Below, one piece after another: positions 1-5,704 of a DNA stretch of 16,307 nucleotides. The stretch spans positions 1-16,307 of the forward strand of contig CAYMMM010000018.1 of assembly GCA_964391595.1 (NCBI GenBank), read 5' to 3'. Below the pieces are notes generated by a model, which saw nothing but the letters and a program-made list of their open reading frames with translations, searched no databases and was not told the DNA's origin. Both the position numbers and the translations under genes were made by a program. Source of the stretch: JADZGC01 sp964391595 (GTDB lineage: Bacteria > Patescibacteriota > Saccharimonadia > CAILAD01 > GCA-016700035). Position 1 is the stretch's first letter. Every line of letters starts with the position of its first letter.

Positions 1-165
1 AAAACTCCCCAAACGTCGGAGGCGGTATCTTCCCTGGCAACAAACCAGGTGGGTGCTCGCAGCCCCGCCCGAGAGCAAATCTTCAGACTGGCAATCTAGA
101 GCTCCCAATATATAACGTAAGCAGAAAAGATACATGTGCCCCGTGTCGATCGCTTGCGGAGTCCC
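1..165 (-). ncRNA. Putative 6S-like structured RNA, possibly complete to the window edge
   Basis: No protein gene fits here, but the minus strand has strong RNA structure. Reading from 165 down, 165-158 pairs with 8-1 and 156-151 with 15-10. Then 149-147 pairs with 18-16, and 142-138 with 23-19. A further helix pairs 133-122 with 36-25. Beyond a bubble (115-108 against 49-43), 106-99 pairs with 58-51 around one A-A mismatch. This is a rod of about 165 nt with a closing stem, an AT-rich bubble side (TTATATAT) and an upper arm. The final 3' bases are TTTT at the window edge. An extended -10 promoter sits just upstream at 170-178. Size and rod-plus-bubble shape fit 6S RNA, the RNA polymerase regulator that mimics an open promoter. 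That assignment rests on shape alone. I looked for and did not find SRP RNA, RNase P or tmRNA signatures. The 3' end may continue outside the window. Confidence 0.5.
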
Positions 166-169
166 ACTG

Positions 170-178
170 ATTATACCA
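170..178 (-). promoter_or_regulatory. Extended -10 promoter for the structured RNA
   Basis: On the minus strand the bases read TGG followed by a consensus TATAAT (170-175), an extended -10 element. Transcription would start near 163-165, exactly at the first paired base of the putative RNA. No good -35 is visible, which is normal for extended -10 promoters. It lies just beyond the stop codon of the M50 protease gene. Confidence 0.55.
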
Positions 179-191
179 GAAGTGCGTCCGC

Positions 192-812
192 CTATATCCC
201 CAGTAGCCCTCGCGTTACTGCGCGTACGGCAACAGATAGCCAGCCAGAAAGATACGGAAAGACCAAGATAAATATAACCAGCAAGGCTAGGGGCCCCGTT
301 CGCTCGAACCGCTCCATTGCTTCAGTAATCTTCTGTGGCGCAAATGCGTATACCACGCGCGATCCATCCAGTGGCGGGATAGGGATAAGATTAAACAGTG
401 CCAAGGCAATATTTACTGTCATAAAACTGATCAACAGTCCATCGCCAAATGCAGCTAGAGATGGGATGAGCCGAATCACGACTGCGACACCTGCAGCCAA
501 CACTAGATTGCTTCCCGGTCCAGCCAAAGCGATCAGGGCAGCCCCTTTACGGCCATAGCGCACCATATAGGGATTGAATGGTACGGGTCGAGCGGCACCA
601 AAGATGATCGGGCTACCAACCAGAAGGAGTAAAAATGGCAATGCTAACGTCGTAAGAGGATCGATGTGCGCCATAGGGTTAAGCGTCAGCCTTCCTTCAA
701 GACGTGCCGTGGGATCACCAAGCTTGTACCCTGCCCAAGCATGGCTGTATTCATGGACAGTTATTACGACGACATATATGAAGAGTAAGCGAATGATTTC
801 GAGGACATCCAT
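192..812 (-). CDS. Site-2 protease family (M50) membrane metalloprotease
   Basis: A 206-residue integral membrane zinc protease of the S2P/M50 family, which cuts substrates within the membrane plane. The first hydrophobic segment (about 8-19) runs into the zinc motif HEYSH at 20-24. A second conserved motif, NLIPIPPLDGSR at 141-152, supplies the third zinc ligand (Asp149). Further hydrophobic stretches at about 54-70, 90-115, 126-146 and 174-198 complete a compact multi-pass core. There is no PDZ or CBS domain, so this is the minimal form common in many bacteria. The ATG at 812 is the only sensible start. A GAGGAG lies only 1 nt before it, too close for a normal Shine-Dalgarno, while a TATACT hexamer ends 7 nt before the ATG, so the message may be leaderless. 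It is divergent from rpmB. The substrate is unknown. Confidence 0.88.
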   Translation of the reverse strand: MDVLEIIRLLFIYVVVITVHEYSHAWAGYKLGDPTARLEGRLTLNPMAHIDPLTTLALPFLLLLVGSPIIFGAARPVPFNPYMVRYGRKGAALIALAGPGSNLVLAAGVAVVIRLIPSLAAFGDGLLISFMTVNIALALFNLIPIPPLDGSRVVYAFAPQKITEAMERFERTGPLALLVIFILVFPYLSGWLSVAVRAVTRGLLGI

Positions 813-819
813 ACTCCTC

Positions 820-825
820 AGTATA
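820..825 (-). promoter_or_regulatory. -10 element of the M50 gene, leaderless spacing
   Basis: TATACT on the minus strand ends 7 nt before the ATG at 812. Transcription would then start at or next to the start codon. No convincing -35 is seen. Confidence 0.4.
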
Positions 826-884
826 CTTGATTATTGCGCAGCATTCTCGCGCTCTGCCGTGGTACTTTCACGCATTACTCGCAC

Positions 885-913
885 TTGCAGATTTACGCTA
901 TATCTGTTATACT
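885..913 (+). promoter_or_regulatory. rpmB promoter
   Basis: TTGCAG (885-890) and TATACT (908-913) are separated by 17 nt, a classic housekeeping promoter. Transcription would start near 920, giving a leader of about 37 nt. That leader carries a GAGGAG ribosome binding site at 944-949, 7 nt before the rpmB ATG. Confidence 0.75.
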
Positions 914-956
914 CCTTGAGATAAGAAATTGGTCAGATCAAATGAGGAGTTAGATT

Positions 957-1175
957 ATGGCGAGCAAATGCGATATTACAGGTAAAGGAAAGCTTTTTGG
1001 GCGAAATGTCAGTCACTCGATGCGACACACGCCTAAGGTTTGGCGTCCAAATCTCCAGAAGAAAACCCTGATCATCAATGGTCAGAAGGTTCGTGTACAA
1101 CTCGCTGCATCAACTATTCGTAGCCTTCGTAAGCACGAGCGCAATCTCGCCCAATCTGAGCTGACGACGAAATAA
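957..1175 (+). CDS. rpmB: 50S ribosomal protein L28
   Basis: A 72-residue basic protein of the bL28 family, a structural component of the large ribosomal subunit. The N-terminus (MASKCDITGKGKLFGRNVSH) and the following SMRHTPKVWRPNLQKK are typical of L28. Only one cysteine (Cys5) is present, so this is the form without the paired CxxC zinc motifs. The start is fixed by GAGGAG at 944-949. The gene has its own promoter and stands alone on the plus strand, closed by a strong hairpin that it shares with the convergent gene. Confidence 0.95.
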   Translation: MASKCDITGKGKLFGRNVSHSMRHTPKVWRPNLQKKTLIINGQKVRVQLAASTIRSLRKHERNLAQSELTTK

Positions 1176-1192
1176 AAAAATACCGAGATTCT

Positions 1193-1234
1193 CACCACTA
1201 TAAAAGCCCCTAGTAAGGGGCTTTTATAGTGGTG
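1193..1234. terminator. Bidirectional terminator, 18-bp perfect stem
   Basis: Bases 1193-1210 and 1217-1234 are perfect reverse complements around a 6-nt loop (TAGTAA). The GC core (GCCCC/GGGGC) is flanked by AAAA on one side and TTTT on the other. It can therefore end transcription of rpmB from the left and of the gene ending at 1246 from the right. The stem is unusually long and has no mismatch. Confidence 0.85.
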
Positions 1235-1245
1235 ATTAGGACGGT

Positions 1246-1779
1246 TTATCCTAATATGTATAACTTCGGTTGCTCGCTAGATATATCCTTGAGTGATATC
1301 TTCAACTGGGAGGCCGCCTCTGTAGGCATCTTCACTGCTTTTTCTAGTTCATTCGCGTCAAAAGGCAGAGAAACCGGCACTACTATCGTAGATTCTAGCT
1401 TACCGATCAATGTCGCCACGTCGCTAGCACTCCCTTCCTCTAGCCAAATACACAAGATCTGTGACGGCTGTAAATGCTCAGCTATTTCATCAGTCAGTGC
1501 ATCAACCTCCTTAAGAGATACTGCAGCAATCATCGTCCCGTCATGAGCAATGTGATAAGAAACGCGCGTCTCGTCCGTCTGTACACCATCCACCATGATC
1601 CCCTGTACCTCATATTCTCCTGGCTCAGAGAAAACGCCATCCTTTTGAGGTATATCACTTTGAGGGATGGTTGTGTGTAGTACGACATCGCCGACCCCAG
1701 AACCTTCTGGTCCGATTACAACTGTCTTTCGGTTTAGGATGAGTTCGATATGCGTGCTATCTATACGCTTTATTTCCAT
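1246..1779 (-). CDS. Degenerate metallo-beta-lactamase-fold-like protein
   Basis: A 177-residue protein resembling the UlaG-like branch of the metallo-beta-lactamase superfamily (COG2220-like). The clearest marker is FSEPGEYEVQGI at about 50-61, matching the GPGEYEV(G)GI strand-turn of that group. The N-terminal strands (residues 1-35) also have the shape of the first beta-layer. The zinc-binding HxHxDH motif is absent, so hydrolase activity is doubtful. It may have a structural or binding role, but that is an inference. AAGGAG lies 5 nt before the ATG. An extended -10 (TGATATACT, 1805-1813) gives it its own promoter. It follows the winged-helix gene by 96 nt and converges with rpmB. Confidence 0.55.
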   Translation of the reverse strand: MEIKRIDSTHIELILNRKTVVIGPEGSGVGDVVLHTTIPQSDIPQKDGVFSEPGEYEVQGIMVDGVQTDETRVSYHIAHDGTMIAAVSLKEVDALTDEIAEHLQPSQILCIWLEEGSASDVATLIGKLESTIVVPVSLPFDANELEKAVKMPTEAASQLKISLKDISSEQPKLYILG

Positions 1780-1804
1780 TCGGGCTCCTTTTCTTGCTCA
1801 TATG

Positions 1805-1813
1805 AGTATATCA
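1805..1813 (-). promoter_or_regulatory. Extended -10 promoter of the MBL-like gene
   Basis: On the minus strand TGA precedes TATACT, a TGN extended -10. The implied start gives a leader of about 20 nt containing the AAGGAG ribosome binding site of the gene starting at 1779. Confidence 0.5.
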
Positions 1814-1875
1814 GAATCTATCCTCCTGAAGTAGCGCCCTTGCATGATGCATTTATTACATCAATAGAGAGGTGT

Positions 1876-2586
1876 TTAATCCGTTAACTTGAGGGCTTCT
1901 TCAGTAGTTATGTCTGCATTTGGGGCGGAGACGTTAACCGTGATTGGCCCAGATACTACAATGTCCGCCTGCTCATCAGTTGATTGTTTCTTATTCCCAA
2001 ATACACCGAGCTCATCTTTAAGAACGATCTTTCGTGCATCCAGCATATCTAGCACATAACGATCATTAAGATTACGGCGATAATCAAAATCCTCGACGCG
2101 CAAACTTGAATAGTTTAGCTCCCGATTCATCTCTTGCTCAAGTGACTCAATGATCTGAACCAGTCGCGCTTTGTTCATATCGCCAACTATAAAGACGTCT
2201 GTGTTCTGCATGCTACCTCGCACAAATGCACCAGAGAGAAACAGCAGCTTTACGTTTCCTGCTTTCTGAATCTTCTTCAGAATCTGGTCTTCTTCCTTGG
2301 TCTCCTTCATCTCTTTAGACTTTGCAGGTATTTTTTGGAACATCGACATGAGTTCGTTATGAAACTTAAAGCTTGGATCAACTTCATAGTACAGGCGGTT
2401 CGATTGATTTACGGACTGCACGATACCTATATTCAAAAGGTTCTGCAGCTCACGCCGCACTGAGTTGATTTGCTCGTTTACCTTACGTGTGATCTCACGG
2501 ACATAGTACGGCCGGTCGGGGTTATTGTAGAACAAGCTCAATAATTTTACTCGTGTCTTTGAACCGAATAATGAGTCAAGTGGCAC
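1876..2586 (-). CDS. Winged-helix regulator fused to a nucleotidyltransferase-like domain
   Basis: A 236-residue protein. Residues 1-70 form a winged helix of the ArsR/MarR type: SKTRVKLLSLFYNNPDRPYYVREITRK starts it, and RRELQNLLNIGIVQ is the recognition helix leading into the wing (SNRLYYEVD). A charged linker (about 86-104) follows. Residues 110-195 resemble a minimal MNT-type nucleotidyltransferase (pol-beta fold), with KLLFLSGAFVRG at 113-124 in place of the GS motif and TDVFIVGD at 129-136 in place of the DxD strand. The catalytic Ser and the first Asp look lost, so the domain is probably a binding module. The tail (200-236) looks disordered. The start is GTG at 2586, with AGAGGG about 9 nt upstream. 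A 10-bp palindrome in its promoter region suggests self-regulation (inference). Confidence 0.65.
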   Translation of the reverse strand: MPLDSLFGSKTRVKLLSLFYNNPDRPYYVREITRKVNEQINSVRRELQNLLNIGIVQSVNQSNRLYYEVDPSFKFHNELMSMFQKIPAKSKEMKETKEEDQILKKIQKAGNVKLLFLSGAFVRGSMQNTDVFIVGDMNKARLVQIIESLEQEMNRELNYSSLRVEDFDYRRNLNDRYVLDMLDARKIVLKDELGVFGNKKQSTDEQADIVVSGPITVNVSAPNADITTEEALKLTD

Positions 2587-2620
2587 TTCGTTTTACCCTC
2601 TCTTACATTCCTTACTCACT

Positions 2621-2630
2621 AGTGTACACT
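2621..2630. promoter_or_regulatory. AGTGTACACT palindrome, possible operator
   Basis: A perfect 10-bp palindrome lies 35-44 bases upstream of the winged-helix gene. On the minus strand its last six bases, TACACT, could be the -10 of that gene, with TAGTTT 16 nt upstream as a weak -35. An operator here would block the gene's own promoter. Confidence 0.3.
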
Positions 2631-2670
2631 TTTTTTAGACAAAAACTAGTTCTCATCTGTAGAATTTCCA

Positions 2671-2699
2671 TATTTTATGTTGAGTAGCTGTATTTTATG
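2671..2699 (+). repeat. Short direct repeat TATTTTATG, period 20
   Basis: TATTTTATG occurs at 2671-2679 and again at 2691-2699, two helical turns apart. It lies in the AT-rich gap between gatD's stop and the winged-helix gene. No role is evident, and no strong terminator is visible for the thrS-gatD operon here. Confidence 0.3.
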
Positions 2700-2707
2700 G
2701 CTGAATA

Positions 2708-3430
2708 CTAGCGTGGTCGTCGGGCTGCGATACGTCGTGCTTGAGCAACATTCTTGTCGTCCAGTTGGACTAATTCTGTGCTCGAAATACCAAGCGCTGT
2801 GGCAAGCAGCCAATCAGCGATCATTGGGTTCTTCGGCAGTAATGGCCCATGGAGATACGTGCCAACAAAGTTTTTGTGTAGTATCCCCTCTGTATGGTCC
2901 TGGCCGTTATTCCCTTGTCCACGCGGAACTGTACCAAGTGCCTGGCGGGGATGCTGTATATGGGTATTCCCGGAATGGTTCTCAAAGCCTATAACTTCAC
3001 CAAAATGACTACTATGCACAACCACATTACCTATACGCCTATCTCTACCCGCTACCGTATGCGCATCAAATACTCCGATACCATCAATGCGATAGCCATC
3101 TTGGGTCTCAAAATAATGCCCCAAAAGCTGATATGCGCCACAGATCATCAACCCAGGTATACCTGCATCCACTGCTTCATGAAGCCAAGCCGACAGATCT
3201 TGCAAAGAAGATTCGATTACTCTCTGACCACTATCCTGGCCGCCACCCATAAAGATCAGGTCCGCATGCTTTGGTGGCTTATCTCCTGGATGCACCTCAA
3301 TAGTATTGTGCGAGTATCCTCGCCATTCGAGTCGCCTCTGTAGGCAGAGAACGTTACCGAGATCTCCGTAGGTACTCATTTCTCTGGGATAAAGATACGC
3401 TATATCGAGGCATTTGGGGACGTTACTCAT
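2708..3430 (-). CDS. gatD: Lipid II isoglutaminyl synthase, glutamine amidotransferase subunit GatD
   Basis: A 240-residue class I glutamine amidotransferase of the CobB/CobQ-like (GATase_3) type. With MurT it amidates the alpha-carboxyl of D-Glu in the stem peptide of lipid II, making D-isoglutamine in the cytoplasm. Visible features are the N-terminal IAYLYPREMSTYGDLGN, the oxyanion region FMGGGQD (60-66), the nucleophile Cys97 in MICGAYQLLG, and the catalytic His194 in YLHGPLLPKNP. The length matches GatD of Gram-positive bacteria. The ATG overlaps the murT stop as ATGA (3427-3430), so the two subunits should be translated together. Possible functional link: amidated muropeptides are common in Gram-positive walls and fit a monoderm CPR cell. 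Confidence 0.92.
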   Translation of the reverse strand: MSNVPKCLDIAYLYPREMSTYGDLGNVLCLQRRLEWRGYSHNTIEVHPGDKPPKHADLIFMGGGQDSGQRVIESSLQDLSAWLHEAVDAGIPGLMICGAYQLLGHYFETQDGYRIDGIGVFDAHTVAGRDRRIGNVVVHSSHFGEVIGFENHSGNTHIQHPRQALGTVPRGQGNNGQDHTEGILHKNFVGTYLHGPLLPKNPMIADWLLATALGISSTELVQLDDKNVAQARRIAARRPR

Positions 3431-4779
3431 GCGACATGCTCCAACTTAAGGGATAATTGTTTACGTATCGCAAGTAAGGAGGTGTAAGTCGGCAATACAC
3501 GAACCCTCTTATTTGTAGTATGTTGTGCTGCATACTCGAGGGCGTCCGTAATACCAGGGATTACACGGCAAGGTATCCCGGCATACTCAAGTCGAAGTGC
3601 CATGTCGTATGCTCGTATGCCAGAAACAATACATGGTCCACCGGTAGCTATGTCTTCTATCGCGACGTCCCATAACCAAGATACATCCCGACCATCAGCG
3701 AAATTATCATTTATGACAAATACTATTGGCGAAGCATCCTTACTATCACGACAGAACTGTTGAATGATCTGATTAAAGCCCGTTGGGTTTTTTATTAGCT
3801 GGAACTGATAACTCAGTCCGCTTACCAGTACTTCTTCCTGCCTCCCAAATGCAGGCTTAGTGTGTTCAATGCCATCACGAATGGATGTAGGGTCCACCTC
3901 GATGACTAACGATGTAAGAACTGCAGCAGCAATATTGTACGTATTGTATATACCCAACAGATTAGTACGTAGCTTATGTTGTTTTTTATACATCGTTAGT
4001 GTGACTCTTCCTTGCCCCCTTCTCGATTGATCAGCAGTTACGACTTCTACTGCCGGCCGTGGCCTTTTGAAGCTACCATCTTCGGCACGATATTTCCCCA
4101 GGTGGCCAAAATATTTCTGCGAATAAATTATTGAAGCACCTGTATGAGAAAGTGGTAGGTCAAGAGCAGTGTCGTGAGGGAGTGATGTGAGCCCTTTGAT
4201 GCCCAAGCCATAGTATTCAACATTGCTATGTTGGGTAAGCTGCGAAAGTTGCGCCACCCACGGATCGTCGGCGTTGAGTATGAGTTGCGCCATTTGGGCA
4301 CGGCCTAATGCATCCACAAGTAGGGCTTGTGTTGTGGTTACTTCACCATACCTATCGAGTTGATCTCGAAACAGATTGAGCACCACAATTTGTGTCGGCG
4401 CAACTGCATCTACAACAATCGGCATACTAGCCTCATCCACCTCGAGAAGTAGCACGGCATCGCTACCTTGCCTCTTATCCTTCAAGACGGTAGTTAGCAC
4501 GCCGCGCGATAGGTTTGAGCCCGAACTGTTATTTATCACCTTATATCCTGCTTGCTCAAGAATGTTCTTAATGAGCAAGGTAGTTGTCGTTTTCCCGTTT
4601 GTACCTGTGACGACTATTCTGTATGCATACTCTCGCCCCTTCATTGCCGCCCTCAATGCTGATGGGTCAATACGCTCTGCTACATACCCCGGTAAAGCAG
4701 TTGACTCTCTTCCAAGCAATCGCATACCTTTATGCACTGCTCGACCAATATGTATACCAAGGCTCGCTCTGATCTGCAT
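3427..4779 (-). CDS. murT: Lipid II isoglutaminyl synthase, Mur-ligase subunit MurT
   Basis: A 450-residue ATP-dependent ligase partner of GatD. Residues 28-33 (ALPGYV) are the usual N-terminal landmark. The P-loop TGTNGKTTTT is at 58-67. The Mur central domain has LLEVDEASMP and LNLFRDQLDRYGE. The C-terminal DUF1727-type domain has NDNFADGRDVSWLWD at 357-371, which holds the essential Asp of the family. The Cys4 zinc ribbon of characterised MurT proteins is not there: the GHLGKYR and FKRP landmarks remain (225-240), but all four cysteines are replaced. An open frame extends upstream to 4917, but that stretch lies inside miaA. The ATG at 4779 gives the standard N-terminus and sits 4 nt after the miaA stop. 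No clear ribosome binding site is seen, so coupling to miaA is likely. Confidence 0.9.
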   Translation of the reverse strand: MQIRASLGIHIGRAVHKGMRLLGRESTALPGYVAERIDPSALRAAMKGREYAYRIVVTGTNGKTTTTLLIKNILEQAGYKVINNSSGSNLSRGVLTTVLKDKRQGSDAVLLLEVDEASMPIVVDAVAPTQIVVLNLFRDQLDRYGEVTTTQALLVDALGRAQMAQLILNADDPWVAQLSQLTQHSNVEYYGLGIKGLTSLPHDTALDLPLSHTGASIIYSQKYFGHLGKYRAEDGSFKRPRPAVEVVTADQSRRGQGRVTLTMYKKQHKLRTNLLGIYNTYNIAAAVLTSLVIEVDPTSIRDGIEHTKPAFGRQEEVLVSGLSYQFQLIKNPTGFNQIIQQFCRDSKDASPIVFVINDNFADGRDVSWLWDVAIEDIATGGPCIVSGIRAYDMALRLEYAGIPCRVIPGITDALEYAAQHTTNKRVRVLPTYTSLLAIRKQLSLKLEHVA

Positions 4780-4783
4780 ATAC

Positions 4784-5704
4784 TTATTGTAACGGTGATT
4801 GCGCAAGATAGGTAGCGACCAACGTGTGAGCCTCATCTTCGGACTGACACCATCGTATATACGGGTTACGCCTAAACCAAGTCCGTTGCTTACGAGCCAG
4901 TTGCCAGGTCGCGGCATTAATTCGTTGAGCTATAGTAGCCTCATCGGAAGATTGAAGCATTTCTCGATACCCAGTTGACTGCAATCCAGGTGCATGTTCG
5001 CCGTACTCGTCTCGTATACTTATGACCTCCTCCTTCAACCCGGCCTCAAGCATTTGGTATGTGCGAGCCGTAATGCGCGCCCTTAGCGTCTCGGCTTCGA
5101 CTTCCAGGCCGATTATCAGGCAGTCATACTTAATGTCATGACGATCTTGATCGCTCGCGAGACCTCGCTTCAGAATCTGTGCAAGTCGCCTTGGATTACG
5201 AAAATCTTCTTGGCTCACCCCGTCACGATAGCGAGCGCGCACCTCGGCCTGCAATTGCATTAGATCTAGGCCAGAATCCACGTCATTTTCAACTGTATCT
5301 AATGTGCTACGAAATGCGTAGTCAAAGAGTAGCGCATCGATATACAAACCACTCCCACCAACCACAATCGGCACTTTGTTTCGGCGCCACGCCGCTTTGA
5401 TTGCCTTTTTTGCTAATTGAACAAATGAGTGCGCCGATACCCTCTCGGAGGGATCTACAATATCTAGGAGATGATGTCGAACTATCTTTCGATCAGCATT
5501 TGAAGGCTTCGCCGTACCGATATCCATCTTTCGATACATTGTGCGTGAGTCAGCACAGACAATTTCGCCGTCATAGTGCTTAGCGAGCTGCATAGCGAGG
5601 GCCGACTTACCGCTTGCTGTCTGACCCACGATACAGATCAGTGGCCCGGTTTGCTTAAGCTGTTCGTTCTGTAATTTCTGTTGTGATTTTTGCAACAAAG
5701 TCAT
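4784..5704 (-). CDS. miaA: tRNA dimethylallyltransferase
   Basis: A 306-residue enzyme that transfers dimethylallyl from DMAPP to N6 of A37 in tRNAs reading UNN codons. The P-loop GQTASGKS is at 27-34, and ADSRTMYRKMDIGTAKP at 51-67 contains the base-flipping and catalytic Asp region. GGSGLYIDALL follows at about 117-127. RNPRRLAQILKR and the C-terminal RKQRTWFRRNPYIRW complete the family pattern. The start at 5704 overlaps the last 50 nt of thrS, giving an N-terminal extension of about 20 residues before the first strand. AAGGAG lies 12 nt upstream and a closer AAGG also precedes the ATG. Alternative TTG starts lie at 5698 and 5695. It is the second gene of the thrS operon. Confidence 0.93.
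   Translation of the reverse strand: MTLLQKSQQKLQNEQLKQTGPLICIVGQTASGKSALAMQLAKHYDGEIVCADSRTMYRKMDIGTAKPSNADRKIVRHHLLDIVDPSERVSAHSFVQLAKKAIKAAWRRNKVPIVVGGSGLYIDALLFDYAFRSTLDTVENDVDSGLDLMQLQAEVRARYRDGVSQEDFRNPRRLAQILKRGLASDQDRHDIKYDCLIIGLEVEAETLRARITARTYQMLEAGLKEEVISIRDEYGEHAPGLQSTGYREMLQSSDEATIAQRINAATWQLARKQRTWFRRNPYIRWCQSEDEAHTLVATYLAQSPLQ

Noticed and set aside
1..165. SRP RNA, RNase P RNA or tmRNA as identity of the structured RNA
   Set aside because: No GGAA-tetraloop SRP domain, no GAGGAAAGUC core of RNase P, and no tag frame or tRNA-like T arm of tmRNA.
136..558. Plus-strand open frame opposite the M50 protease
   Set aside because: Shadow of the M50 gene on the other strand. No ribosome binding site and low-complexity composition.
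3427..3430. Possible TGA recoding, as in Gracilibacteria
   Set aside because: TGA in the murT/gatD and GT2/WecA-like overlaps acts as an ordinary stop at the expected protein ends.
4780..4917. N-terminal extension of murT (46 residues)
   Set aside because: It lies inside the miaA coding region in another frame, has no MurT-like sequence, and the ATG at 4779 gives the normal family N-terminus.
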